Notes: a model not told the origin generated them from the sequence alone. DNA of 64,000 nt from Dallia pectoralis (GCA_029465975.1 CM055758.1:10954345-11018344), one strand, 5' to 3'. Numbered from the stretch's first letter, positions 1 through 10,320 are shown. Translations and numbers: made by a program.

Positions 1-790
1 AGAGCTCACTCCAGCCCCAGAGCTCACTCCAGCCCCAGAGCTCACTCCTGCCCCAGAGCTCACTCCTGCCCCAGAGCTCACTCCAGCCCCAGAGCTCACT
101 CCAGCCCCAGAGCTCACTCCAGCCCCAGAGCTCACTCCAGCCCCAGAGCTCACTCCAGCCCCAGAGCTCACTCCAGCCCCAGAGCTCACTCCAGCCCCAG
201 AGCTCACTCCAGCCCCAGAGCTCACTCCAGCCCCAGAGCTCACTCCAGCCCCAGAGCTCACTCCAGCCCCAGAGCTCACTCCAGCCCCAGAGCTCACTCC
301 AGCCCCAGAGCTCACTCCTGCCCCAGAGCTCACTCCTGCCCCAGAGCTCACTCCTGCCCCAGAGCTCACTCCTGCCCCAGAGCTCACTCCTGCCCCAGAG
401 CTCACTCCTGCCCCAGAGCTCACTCCTGCCCCAGAGCTCACTCCTGCCCCAGAGCTCACTCCAGCCCCAGAGCTCACTCCTGCCCCAGAGCTCACTCCTG
501 CCCCAGAGCTCACTCCTGCCCCAGAGCTCACTCCTGCCCCAGAGCTCACTCCAGCCCCAGAGCTCACTCCAGCCCCAGAGCTCACTCCAGCCCCAGAGCT
601 CTCTCCAGCCCCAGAGCTCTCTCCAGCCCCAGAGCTCTCTCCAGCCCCAGAGCTCTCTCCAGCCCCAGAGCTCTCTCCAGCCCCAGAGCTCTCTCCAGCC
701 CCAGAGCTCTCTCCAGCCCCAGAGCTCTCTCCAGCCCCAGAGCTCTCTCCAGCCCCAGAGCTCTCTCCAGCCCCAGAGCTCTCTCCAGCC
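1..790 (+). repeat. 18-bp minisatellite, about 44 copies
   Basis: Tandem 18-bp units of the type CAGAGCTCACTCCAGCCC, each encoding PELTPA. Three variants are grouped in blocks: a CTCC-A-GCC form, a CTCC-T-GCC form (about 35-60, 310-450 and 470-530) and a CTCTCTCC form from about 598 to the end. The block structure suggests expansion by local duplication. The period is a multiple of three, so the coding frame is kept. Confidence 0.95.
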
Positions 791-1828
791 CCCCTGCCTG
801 ACTCCAGTCCTGTCCAGTCCCCCCTGCCTGACTCCAGTCCTGTCCCCCTGCCTGACTCCAGTCCTGTCCCCCTGCCTGACTCCAGTCCTGTCCCCCTGCC
901 TGACTCCAGTCCTGTCCCCCTGCCTGACTCCAGTCCTGTCCCCCTGCCTGACTCCAGTCCTGTCCCCCTGCCTGACTCCAGTCCTGTCCCCCTGCCTGAC
1001 TCCAGTCCTGTCCCCCTGCCTGACTCCAGTCCTGTCCCCCTGCCTGACTCCAGTCCTGTCCCCCTGCCTGACTCCAGTCCTGTCCCCCTGCCTGACTCCA
1101 GTCCTGTCCCCCTGCCTGACTCCAGTCCTGTCCCCCAGCCTGACTCCAGTCCTGTCCCCCAGCCTGTCCTCGAGCCCCGTCCTGTCCTCGAGCCCCGTCC
1201 AATGCCCGTTGCCCTGCCTGTGCTCGTTGCCCTGCCTGGCCCAATGACTGTTCCCGGGCCAATGACTGTTCCCGGGCCTAAGCCTGTTCCCGGGCCAACG
1301 CCTGAACCGTGTCCTCCGGCACGCCCGCCTGAACCGTGTCCTCCGGCACGCCCGCCTGACCCGCTCCCGCCGGGCAGACCTCCTGACCCGTGTCCGCTGC
1401 CACGGCCTCCTGACCAGCGTCCGCCGCTACGGCCGCCTGACCCGGTCCAGCATCCGCCCATATGGGCTTCAGCTCCGCCTGCGCCTGTCCGTCCCCCGGA
1501 CCCGCCTGCTGACCTGTCTACGCCGATACAGCCACCTGACCCGTTCTCACGGGTTCGACCACCGGACCCATCTCCGCCCTTCTGGGGCCCCACTCGCCAC
1601 CAGCCAGTCCGACCTCCTGATTGGTCATCGGTACCTCCCCCTCCTGCCTGTGAGGTTTTAGCGCTTCAGGAGCCGCGCTTGGAAGGGGGGGATACTGTAA
1701 CATTCAGACTTTTCTGTACTCTTGGCCAGAGTTTGGCACGCCCCCCCTCTGTCAGCGGAGAGGCGCAATCTGTGTCATTGTTGTCACCTGTGTCTGTCTC
1801 CGCACCTGTTTGGAGTTTCTGTCGTTAG
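2..1828 (+). CDS. Proline-rich repeat protein of LTR element, 3' part
   Basis: One frame is open from base 2 to the TAG at 1826-1828, giving 608 residues with no start in the window. Residues 1 to about 262 are repeats of PELTPA and then PELSPA. About 16 PLPDSSPV units follow, then short PRPVLEP and PGPMTV blocks. The C-terminal half has RPPEPCPPA and RPPDP motifs spaced roughly every 9-12 residues. The frame crosses the purine tract and enters the LTR, so the natural stop lies in U3 or the last residues are non-native. There is no zinc knuckle, protease, RT or integrase motif. The product is probably disordered; its function is unknown. It may stand in the place of Gag in a non-autonomous element. 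The frame survives more than 60 repeat units without a shift, unlike the copy at 10380. Confidence 0.6.
   Translation, partial: ELTPAPELTPAPELTPAPELTPAPELTPAPELTPAPELTPAPELTPAPELTPAPELTPAPELTPAPELTPAPELTPAPELTPAPELTPAPELTPAPELTPAPELTPAPELTPAPELTPAPELTPAPELTPAPELTPAPELTPAPELTPAPELTPAPELTPAPELTPAPELTPAPELTPAPELTPAPELTPAPELTPAPELSPAPELSPAPELSPAPELSPAPELSPAPELSPAPELSPAPELSPAPELSPAPELSPAPELSPAPLPDSSPVQSPLPDSSPVPLPDSSPVPLPDSSPVPLPDSSPVPLPDSSPVPLPDSSPVPLPDSSPVPLPDSSPVPLPDSSPVPLPDSSPVPLPDSSPVPLPDSSPVPLPDSSPVPQPDSSPVPQPVLEPRPVLEPRPMPVALPVLVALPGPMTVPGPMTVPGPKPVPGPTPEPCPPARPPEPCPPARPPDPLPPGRPPDPCPLPRPPDQRPPLRPPDPVQHPPIWASAPPAPVRPPDPPADLSTPIQPPDPFSRVRPPDPSPPFWGPTRHQPVRPPDWSSVPPPPACEVLALQEPRLEGGDTVTFRLFCTLGQSLARPPSVSGEAQSVSLLSPVSVSAPVWSFCR
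791..1162 (+). repeat. 24-bp minisatellite encoding PLPDSSPV
   Basis: About 15 units of a 24-bp repeat (core CTGCCTGACTCCAGTCCTGT), with CAGCCTGAC variants at the 3' end. It follows the 18-bp array without a break and stays in the same reading frame. The same unit occurs at 11990-12165 in the complete element. Confidence 0.95.
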
Positions 1829-2036
1829 TCTGTGTATTTAAGTCTGGTCTTGTCTGTCTGTGTTGGTCGGTTATTGTAAATGTCATGCGTACGTCTTGGT
1901 CGTGTGTTGTGTCATTGTGTCCCTGTACAAGGTACAGTGTTTATTTTCGCCCGTTGGTTTGGGAATTAAAAACCTCCTTATATCCAAGTTCTCTGCGCTT
2001 GTGTCTACCTGCTGCCAGCACACCACAACCGTGACA
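1696..2036 (+). mobile_element. 3' LTR of copy A (341 bp)
   Basis: Starts TGTAACATTC directly after the purine tract and GATAC, and ends CAACCGTGACA. Inside are a TATA-like TATTTAAG at 1835-1842, a GTCGGTTATT motif at 1866-1875 exactly 31 bp downstream, and an ATTAAA polyadenylation signal at 1965-1970. The same 31-bp offset is present in the LTRs at 9840 and 13166. The bases after the LTR are ATCTA, half of a possible 5-bp target duplication. Confidence 0.8.
1835..1875 (+). promoter_or_regulatory. LTR core promoter and predicted transcript start (copy A)
   Basis: TATTTAAG at 1835 and GTCGGTTATT at 1866. By analogy with the complete element, transcription should start near 1866, and the first ten or so bases should match the complement of a primer-binding site that lies outside this window. 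Spacing and motif are seen; the start site is inferred. Confidence 0.5.
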
Positions 2037-2476
2037 ATCTACTAATTCTACAAAAGCTACAATACTACTTCAAGGTCTCAGGGCGAATGACGTACTCAAT
2101 TTGACGTATTCAATTTGACGTATTCAATTCAAAGCTATTTTTCACCCTTTGTCGTCTATAGATGCCAGTTCTGTCCTATTGCATAACCTAGGTGAGTTAT
2201 ATTTTCTTTTTGGACTTGTTTTTGCCATATATGTATGTACTATGCCATTAGTTTATGTACTGTACACAGTTTTTTATATGTTTTGTTTTATTTGTTTTTG
2301 CATCTTGCAACTTAATTTTGCAAGACTGCAGAAATATGATTTGTACACCAAAATAGACCTGTCACATAATTCACCCACTCTTTTATGTCTAACTCCATCT
2401 CTACAAATCCAACTAATTGGCCAAAGGAACATTAACACCTTCATTAAAATGTCAGCGCTGAACAAGGATGCCGGGG

Positions 2477-2533
<57 letters not shown>

Positions 2534-3530
2534 CAATAATGAAGGATTATTTAGCATGTGTGACAGCTGGGAAGATGATAGCTGAGGTGTTATTCAAAAA
2601 TAAATCACTTACAAGCAATGGGTTTAACTTACACAAACACACAGTTCAGTAACACACACTACTGTGGTTTATGTATCCAGGTTTGCCTTATTCATGTTTT
2701 CACACCTGTGCTTGTGTGGATGGGTTAGGAAGTACACAACCTGTGTAGCAGGTCTAATTCTGTATGGATAACCAGTTTCTTAATATACTGCACAGTTACT
2801 CTAGGAGTGAATGTGACTGGAGTTCCACAAACTTTGAGATTTATACGTTTTTTAATGCAAATGGAAATGACAAATGGAATTCGCTTATACAAAATAGTAA
2901 TTTTGGATCGGAGTGATGCCATTTTTCTTTTTACTACTGACAGCAGACAATCATTTGCGGTGTGTTATTGCACCTGATACACTTTAGTGCAAACTCGACC
3001 CCGCCTACTGCATCAGCATCGCACCAACGTCCCCACGGGAAATCCAGAATCTTCCAGTGAACGCTAGCTGAGCCAGCCCCTCCTCTGAGCAGCTGCACCC
3101 CATTGATACCTCGTCGGAGGAGCCTTAAAGAAGCTCCCCAGCCGCAGTTCAGGAGAGGACAGGGTGAGGAGAGGTACCACTGGCAATGTGTGTGAAGAAA
3201 GTGAACGATCTCAAGAGGCAGAACCGGCATCAGAGGGCAGGACGGCAGCTCCAGCATCATCTGTGTTCGTTCCCTGTGTCTTTCCCCGTTACAACTGATG
3301 TATCCAGATCTCCCAGCTCAGTTTAGCCGCACAAGTCCAGGTCTTGTGATGTCCGCCTTAGGCTACTTGGCTTATTACTCTGCTGCGTTATGTTTTTCAC
3401 AAATCCCTGGTTTCAGTACCTTTGAGCTCACTGGATAGCTCTCCCTCATGTTTCTATGTGTTCCGACCTTCCAACCTAAAACTAAAGCATTGGTACTCTG
3501 CGAGGATCAAAGACCAAATCAGTCAGCAAA
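2037..3530. other. Intergenic, only simple repeats seen
   Basis: Apart from the CA microsatellite at 2479-2532, this holds a short direct repeat (TTGACGTATTCAA-like units, about 2089-2128) and A+T-rich unique sequence. The stretch 2980-3260 is more G+C-rich. It contains a 45-codon ORF starting at 3186 that resembles no family I know. Confidence 0.5.
2479..2532. repeat. (CA)n microsatellite, 27 units
   Basis: Uninterrupted CA dinucleotide run of about 54 bp, likely polymorphic. Confidence 0.97.
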
Positions 3531-3680
3531 TATGTGCACTTTCTTTGTATTAGTGGCAAAGTAACATCACACATCATTCAAGGTTGCCTAGCAAAATGTA
3601 TTTGCTAATGAGCATTTAAACATTGTGTTTTCTTTTTGCCACTTAAGAGGACATTTTCTAATACAAAGAAAGTGTACATA
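3531..3680. repeat. Hairpin-forming inverted repeat with 23-bp arms
   Basis: The arm at 3531-3553 (TATGTGCACTTTC... to ...GTATTAG) is the reverse complement of 3658-3680 with one mismatch, around a 104-bp spacer. A second pairing (GTGGCAAA near 3553 with TTTGCCAC near 3637) continues inward, out of register by about 15 bp on the right side. This could be a very short palindromic MITE. No convincing target duplication is seen. Confidence 0.6.
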
Positions 3681-3921
3681 TGTGTGTGAGCCTTCATTCG
3701 CTGGAGAAAACTGCACGATAAGTCCAAAGGTGGACCATCTGTCTAGTCAAGCCAACACACTGTGTCCCCTGCGCACGGGACCAAGAGTTTCCTTAATCAC
3801 TGTGGGAAATTTACCGGGAGAAGAGAACAGCTTGAAGGGAAGGACCGTGTTTTCCTGGGTCACCTCCTCACAAACAGAAACTGTAAGTGTCCTTCAAATT
3901 GATGCCCGGGCTGACAGATAG
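3625..3921 (+). other. Unassigned 98-codon ORF with exon-like borders
   Basis: The ORF overlaps the right arm of the hairpin. A pyrimidine tract ending in CACTTAAG (about 3626-3648) looks like a splice acceptor, and CTGTAAGT near 3881 looks like a donor, giving an exon candidate of about 235 bp. The peptide has one cysteine cluster, CEPSFAGENC, close to the end of an EGF-like domain, but lacks the rest of the EGF pattern. I do not recognise a gene; chance is the more likely explanation. Confidence 0.12.
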
Positions 3922-4655
3922 TGAGCAATTTGTGAATATAATTGTAAATCGTGGAAAAAAAACAATAGAGAATCTGCAAGATCACAATTGGTCTCGGAGT
4001 ACCGTGCCACTTGGAACCCTAATATATCAGCTGCATTAGCCGTCGGAAGCCGTTGACATGGGAACGATTTGCCGGCTTAAAAAGAAGAAAGACAATCCTC
4101 TCCCCTGAGGACTCGTGCATCTGTGTCCCCAAAACAAATGATCCTACCAACACCAGAAATGGGATTCATAGCAAACTGGATGTTGAGGCGCAGCATCACT
4201 GTATTACAGGTCAATGTGGGTACCGTGGATGTGGGTACCGTGGATGCTACCACTGGTCATCATTAGCACCATGCATGTGCTTAGGAGAACAGGGTTCTAG
4301 CTTAGTGGGATCTCTTCACACCAATCCAGATGAGCTTCAAGTTGCACCCTGGATGTGGTACACAAGTACCATACATTTTTGACACAAGTTTGGTTGTTTT
4401 TGCTATGTACTCCAGGAAATTGGATTTTAAATGACAATGACAAAGAGGCTAAAGTGCAGACTGTCGATATGTGGAATTTGAGCGTATTTACATACATAAA
4501 ATTACATCCATGTAGGACCTTTATAAAGACACAGTATAACAGCTCCCTGCGAAGCCATTCTGGCGCCACCTGCAGGCGGTCGTCAGCATTGGTCTTCACC
4601 GGCCTTCTAGTCCCACCATTCCTCCCATCAAATAGTATTTCACATGGTATTTTCT

Positions 4656-4956
4656 TGTCATTACGCACACCTGGTGTCCATCCCCTTAGTAAGAGTATAT
4701 AGGTTCCCTTGTTTCATCATGTCTTTGCGTGGAATTGTTCTATGTTGCGTGTCCTATGGTTGTTACCTGTTTCCAGCTATTCCTTCCTTTGTCGAAGTGT
4801 ATCAGTTTATATGCGCTGCGTCGCACTATAGTACAAGTACAAGTTGGCGCTTCAGTTCTATGCATTTGCTGGGTGAATGACTTTTAAATGAACACCACAA
4901 ATGCTATTGACAATGGGCCTGGCTCCCTCCTTCTGTCCCCACACCTCACCTAGACA
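4656..4956 (+). mobile_element. LTR-like fragment, family X copy 1
   Basis: Runs from TGTCATTACGC through CACACCTGGTGTCCATCCCC, a TATATAG box near 4694, and an AACACCACAAATGCTATT block near 4890. Each block has a counterpart in the same order at 30961-31155. This copy is longer and its end (TAGACA) is degraded. Being non-coding, TATA-bearing and TGT-to-ACA bounded, it is best read as an old solo LTR. No target duplication was found. Confidence 0.45.
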
Positions 4957-4975
4957 TTGAATTTGGAAAGTATTC

Positions 4976-5287
4976 ATGACAGCCAGCTCTAGGGACAGTC
5001 TCTGTGGTTCCAGACTTGTTCCATTTGAGAATGATAGAGCACACCTCATGCCTGTGAACGTTCAATGGTACAGTATACCAACTGTTTTATTATCTTCCCC
5101 AGATCTGGAGATTGAAAAAAAGTCTACCTTGGAGGTCTACAGAGATTCCTTGGACTTTTCCCACAGGTGGATTCCAAACAAATTCTGGAAACATCTGAAG
5201 GATGATCAAAATGTACAGGATGCATTACAGCTCTTAGGTGCTTTAGATATTAACAGTTTTAATTTTTTAGAAATTGTAAACACATAA
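4976..5287 (+). other. Unassigned 103-codon ORF
   Basis: The ORF ends at a TAA at 5285-5287, with ATTAAA immediately after. An acceptor-like tract (TTTTATTATCTTCCCCAG, ending at 5101) could open a terminal exon of about 187 bp. The encoded stretch after it is hydrophilic and not low-complexity (for example WIPNKFWKHLKDD). No family is recognised. It could be a decayed transposon ORF, a real last exon, or chance. Confidence 0.15.
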
Positions 5288-6498
5288 TTAAATTGTGTTA
5301 AAACATGTTTTTGCTTTTGCATTATTTAGTATTGTGTTTTTGTGTAAAGACAAGTGCTTAACCATGGCAGTTGACATGGCAGTTGACATAGGTTGTTTTT
5401 ACCAATTGAAATGCATCTTGTGTTTCCCATCTAACCAGACTGAGCACAAAAACTGTTCTGTCTAGAACAGTGTTCTGACACAGGGATAACACACTCTGAG
5501 TGTCTAACAAGAGCGAAAACAAGCCCTGAATGAATTGATTGGCAATTATTATAAATTCTGTTAATTACCCAGAAAATTCTCGAGAGGCCCTTTTAAGATG
5601 AACGCTGGAAGAGGCAGCAGCTAACACAACAGATCTCTCTGCTGTGAAAGGGAGAACATGTCTAGCGCTGGCTCCTCACCAGGGGGCAAAACAGCTGGCT
5701 TGTACTAGCAAGGTTAAGGAGTAAACGGAAGAACAAAAATCTCAGTCAGAAAGTGTTATTCATCACAGTAAAGACCACATTACCAGAGAGTGTGTGGGAG
5801 TGGTCCATATGCTGACAGGATTTCTCTTTCGTACACATGCCTATCTTCACAGGGCATATTTATGCAGTGTATTCATATACAGAGAAAGCCACAAACAGGC
5901 GTGGATAATCCAATGCCACACTAATAAGGGACTCTGTATGTTGGTAGAGAGAACGACAAGACAGACACAGTGGACAAAGTGAGGGATGGAGACGGGGAAA
6001 GAGAGAGAGTGAGACGTCACAGTGGACGTGCAATAACGTGGTGGTGCGTATACTCCAGTCAGTTGATGTGGTCGTGTTTTGTTCTTCAGTGCAGTGACTG
6101 GTTGCACTGAACGTGTATGTGACGAGTCCAGGTTACAGTGACGGTAATGGCGATATTGCAGTTGGCTGGGGGCACTGGCACACGGGGCTGAGCCTATCTT
6201 TATGGGGGCTGGAGGAGACATCCTGTGTGTCAGGTCAACATTTGACACACGGGGCTGAGCCTATCTTTATGGGGGCTGGAGGAGACATTCTGTGTGTCAG
6301 GTCAACATTTCACAGCAAAGCATTGAAGTGCCTCCCGCCTTTTGATGATGGAAGTGTGTTTTAAGTTCCTTGCATGCAACACTTTTTCCTGCTGGGGCAT
6401 GTAAAAAACATGTGCATTTTATGATTTTTTTACAAGAAGGTATTGAATAACAAAAACTTCTTCATACAGCATCTACAGAAGAGAACACAGAGACCTGC
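5288..6498. other. Intergenic, no gene seen
   Basis: Unique sequence apart from a 67-bp tandem duplication at about 6176-6311, in which the second unit differs from the first at one or two bases. No ORF of note. Confidence 0.5.
6176..6311 (+). repeat. 67-bp tandem duplication
   Basis: Two adjacent units, each beginning near ACACGGGGCTGAGCC and ending near GTCAGGTCAACATTT, nearly identical. A recent local duplication. Confidence 0.85.
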
Positions 6499-7870
6499 GG
6501 CCTCATGTATAAACGCTGCGTACGCACAAAAGAAGACGTATGCAGCTCTCTACGCAGTAGTTGGGATTTATAAAAAGCAAACTTGCTGGGAAAATATGCG
6601 GTCCTTCACGCAACTCTGACCCACGCGTACGAACAGAAACGGGCGAAATGAGAAACGATGACATCGTCGGCAGATGGATGAAATACATGAAACTGTGTGA
6701 AGCTGCAGACCATTCTGTAAAATAAATCAAAATATTTCCTGCCAATAATAATATAAAGAATTTACCAAGACATTCTTTCAATAAACTGCCTACCCAAACA
6801 CCTGTTTGATTGATCTGCAAAAACAAACTAATCAAATATATAAAACAAGATATAACGTCAATTAAAATGAATATATATTTCCAAAAAATAACTGAAATAT
6901 GTTCTGTAATTATATTGTCATGTTGTGCAATTCATCCTCATAAATAATACGGCGAACAGAACAAAACCGTGTTTAAAACTGATATTCTTGTCGATGTCTC
7001 CATCTGACGGAGCGGATAGATGAGGAGATGGATAGATGGATATATATAGGCCTATAGATAGTCTTTATTGTCCACTGGAGAAAGTGTATATGTCAAAAAT
7101 CCTCTACAGAATCATAGTGTTCATGTATATGCCTTTAGTTGGTTATATTTTAAATGTTTTTTATCGTGACACATGTCTTAACCCTTTTGAATGATGCAAC
7201 ACATTCTATTTGCACAGAACTATTTCCCATTTACATTTAGGTTAATACAGACACCATTAACTTATCAAATACAATCAAATGGATGTTTATAAAAACCCAT
7301 GCCATCACAATGCGTAATGATGGACAATGGAAGATCTTGCGCTGTTAGACGTTGTGGCAAATGGAAGGATTCAGAGAGAACGTATTTTCACACAGCAAGA
7401 ATACTTGGTGGCAAGCGAGTACGACTGGCTCATAAGCTGGTCCGGACTTCCTCGGGCCGCCCTGTTTTGGGCCCAGCGTTACAGAGGAGCACTCGGAGAA
7501 ACCACCCCGTGCCAGTCCCACACTTACCAGAGGGAATTGGATATCTCAGCCAATCCTTAGCTGGGTTATGTCAGACGTGTTCATAGGTATAATAGCTTTG
7601 TCTCATAATTACATAAAGTTCCTGCACACTGCGTGTTAACAGGCAAACAAAAAAGCGCAATTTGCAGCAATGTCCGTTTTCCCAAATGTAAAAGGTGCAC
7701 TGAGTGAGAATGAACATGCTTTCATGAATCGAAAACATTTTAATTCGATCAATGTCCAAATAATTTGTGATGCAGACATGTTACTCACTAATCTAGTAGC
7801 TGGGCGGCCAGGATCAACCCATGATTAATTTTAAGACACAGTGCTTCTCTTTACCGTGGGGCCCAAAACA
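6499..7870 (+). mobile_element. PIF/Harbinger-type DNA transposon remnant
   Basis: The left end begins GGCCTCATGTATAAACGC followed by TGCGTACGCACA, a terminal motif I associate with fish Harbinger elements. A decayed HARBI1-like transposase lies downstream in the same orientation (7327-7870). I could not find the matching right terminal repeat, so the 3' boundary is only the end of recognisable transposase homology. Confidence 0.55.
7327..7870 (+). pseudogene. HARBI1-like (PIF/Harbinger) transposase pseudogene
   Basis: The first open piece (7327-7560) starts MEDLALLDVVANG and contains RERIF and DWLIS, the N-terminus of HARBI1-like nucleases. Homology then resumes in another frame: SQPILSWVMSDVF near 7545-7590, and VKGALSENEHAF through INVQIICDADM to RPGSTHD (about 7685-7825). 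The block between PNV and the SENE segment that carries the first catalytic aspartate in the family is missing. The aspartate within IICDADM is present. After GSTHD the frame meets TAA, and homology fades near 7870, so the glutamate end is absent. At least two frameshifts, one deletion and one stop make it dead. In the living family this enzyme cuts and pastes elements with 3-bp TWA target sites. Confidence 0.8.
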
Positions 7871-9834
7871 AGTGTTTTTAATTTTTCTTTTTTTTGAGCG
7901 TAGAATGTATTTATTCATTTGCATGGAAGCATTTTTAAAAATAACATATAGTAACAGCTTCTCTGACTTGCTATGAATTTGGACCCTGACATTGATAATA
8001 GCCAGTTAGAAGGTAAAATGTACCTACTGATACAGCAGTCTGCTCTTCCTTTCCTGATTTAGCTTATCAGCTTCAAAGCAAGCAGGGCATATTATTTCAT
8101 AACCACCCAAATCTGGGCAAGCATGGCTGACAGGGGGAACATAGATGTAGACAGAGAGCGGCTGGAGACACAATATGATATTAAATCGCCAGATTGACCT
8201 ACTGCACCCAGTTACAAGACAAGGATGGCTGATAATGCCAGAAAATGATTGGAAAGTAATTGCTTTCAAATGAAAGTACTGCATGTTCCTCAAATATCTC
8301 TTACGCCGCCCACCCAAAGACACTGTGATGAGCTGTGGCACACATTGTGGGTGTCAGGAAGCGAAAACAGGGAAATCTGCTTTGTCCAAGATGGTTGTGT
8401 CTTCTGTGTAGTTAGATTTAGTAATAACATTTTGGTTTCAACATGAAGGCTTTATCGTCAAAACAGAAATATGTCACTAAGCCCAAGTCACGTTTACATT
8501 TGATACAAAATAGATGTCAAAGCTTTTGAACTTTTCTTAGCACGTTGTAATGCAGTCGGCAAGTTACGTCACGCACAATTTTCATTTTAGTACCGAGCAG
8601 AACATTTGACACAACATGTAGAGTTAGTTTCATTTCTTTATCCCGCTTTTGATTAACCCATATATTGTCCCCTATTCACTATTCACTAAGCCCTTAAACC
8701 CAAACAGTGATGGTCAATTACAGCCCAAATAAAGCCCACCACTGGATCCCCGGGTTAATCCTGCAGGACGGCATTAAACCATGCCCTCACAGTTTGGTCT
8801 TGCAAATTATATGAGCTAGAATTCCTTTCCATGGGATAGAGAGAAATATTAAGACTAGCATTTCTGCAACATTATCAAATGAAATACATTTCTATATATT
8901 CTCTATAAAACCATGCCAACACGTTGCCTCTCAATATAATACAGTGAGATACAAACGCTAGCTTTCTAATTGGGATTACAGTCTAAGGCAATACAGTGTT
9001 CTGTCAAGGCATTACTCAACCATGGTTCTATTTATCCGGGTGAGTCCTTGCATTGCTCGAGGGAGATGAAGAGCGGGGAATGGAGAAGCATTTCTGGTCT
9101 AAATGCCTGTTACGACTTAAACTCCTTCAATTAGCATCTTCAGCGTAGCTTGCAGGTATGTACATGGCCCGCAGGGTCATTAGCTGTGCGCTTTTTAACA
9201 TGCTTATTCCGCTAACGTCCTTTCTTGTTGAGCAATCAGAGCATAACAAATCAAAAAGGCTTAGCCAACATTTCTCAGAGCCTTCCCTATTGGAGGAGGC
9301 TGGGAAATTATGTGTTTGTAATAATTAGAAAATGTCAAATGTTTTAATGGGTGGTATTTTCCTACTTACCCTCTGTTATTGGGTTACTAATCCATCGACT
9401 GGATGTCTTTGGCTTGTAATTCTACAGATTTTTCCATTGGAGTCTACCCACCGGGCAAATCTAATTGAATTCAGAAGATAAAGATCAAGTGCTTTTCAAA
9501 GGGACCTATTTTCAAATAACATTCCACACTCTTTTGCTTTTGTTTGGGACTTGATCACTCCACATGAGTGGTAGGACTGTTGTGATTGTGAAAGTTTTAA
9601 CACAACATTTTTAATTATTATTTAAAATAAGCAAGCCAGCTGGAGCATAATATAAGTCAATATCCAAGTCTCTGATCTCATCCTTAATTAAATAATCTCA
9701 TCACTTTTCTGTCTCAATCAAATACTACATGAAGGTCAAACTCTCTCTGTAGTTTATTGTGAACCATCAATACAATAAAGTAACCCAGTCTAGAGACAAG
9801 TTCAATGATCTGGCTGAACGTATCATCAAATGCT
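7871..9834. other. Intergenic, no gene seen; possible conserved non-coding stretch
   Basis: A+T-rich unique sequence with no repeat or ORF I can support. The part from about 9061 to 9410 is not low-complexity. It holds several TAATTA/AATTAG-like homeodomain motifs and resembles vertebrate conserved non-coding elements in texture. That is only an impression. Confidence 0.3.
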
Positions 9835-9839
9835 TTGTG
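9835..9839 (+). repeat. Target-site duplication, left (TTGTG)
   Basis: Matches 13719-13723 exactly; the 5-bp length is usual for Ty3/gypsy integration. Confidence 0.9.
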
Positions 9840-9987
9840 TGTCATGGTTCACAGGTGTTCCCGTGTGTTCCTGTGTCGTGGTGTGCTTGTTTGTCTCCAT
9901 CTTGTGGGTGTTCATAGGGTTTCATCATTACCTTAATTTTCCCGCCCTTTTTCTCACCTGTTGCTTGTTAGTCCTCGTTATGTGTAG

Positions 9988-10029
9988 TATTTAGTCTTCC
10001 CTGTTATCCTGTGTGTTTGTCGGGTCATT
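9988..10029 (+). promoter_or_regulatory. LTR core promoter plus self-primer sequence
   Basis: TATTTAG at 9988-9994 is 31 bp upstream of GTCGGGTCATT (10019-10029). Those 11 bases are the exact reverse complement of the sequence just inside the LTR (10397-10407). In Tf1 and sushi-type elements the first 11 nucleotides of the mRNA fold back onto the primer-binding site and are cleaved to become the reverse-transcription primer. The TATA spacing independently predicts a start at 10019. Complementarity is seen; its use as primer is inferred. Confidence 0.75.
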
Positions 10030-10320
10030 GTCTTGTTAAGGTACGTGGTTTCTGTTTCTGGTCTGTGTTAATTCTATGATTGTTAGTTCTTTGTGTGTAG
10101 GAATGTTTCGTGTCTGTGTTTATTCCTAGGCTGGTTATTTCGTTATGTGTTTGTAGGAATCTTTTGTGTCAATGTTTTCCTGTGCTGGTTAGTTTTGTCT
10201 TTGGTAGGGTGGAGTAGAGGTAGGCCGGTATTTTAGGGGATGTGATCTGTGTCTGTTCTGATGTTTTGTTTCTTGTCTTGTTAAGTTCTCGTTTCTTGTG
10301 CCTGTTCCTGCCTGGATGAG

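Larger units (their letters stand above)
1..2036 (+). mobile_element. 3' end of a non-autonomous LTR retrotransposon (copy A)
   Basis: The window opens inside an LTR element and leaves it at 2036. From left to right it holds a proline-rich tandem-repeat coding region, a purine-rich tract (1681-1692), and an LTR running from TGTAAC to GTGACA. The same order (PELTPA-type repeats, then PLPDSSPV, then RPPEPCPP and RPPDP blocks, purine tract, LTR) occurs in the complete element at 9840-13718, which identifies the orientation and the missing 5' half. The LTR sequence itself differs from that of the complete element, so this is a related but distinct family. No protease, reverse transcriptase or integrase is seen. 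The 5' target duplication is outside the window, so the insertion cannot be checked on both sides. Confidence 0.8.

Noticed and set aside
582..1262. 226-codon minus-strand ORF with GGQDWSQA repeats
   Set aside because: Antisense of the 24-bp and 18-bp arrays.
3625..3921. Exon of a reelin- or EGF-type gene
   Set aside because: Only the last half of one EGF pattern matches, and the expected CxC spacing is wrong; kept as an unassigned ORF.
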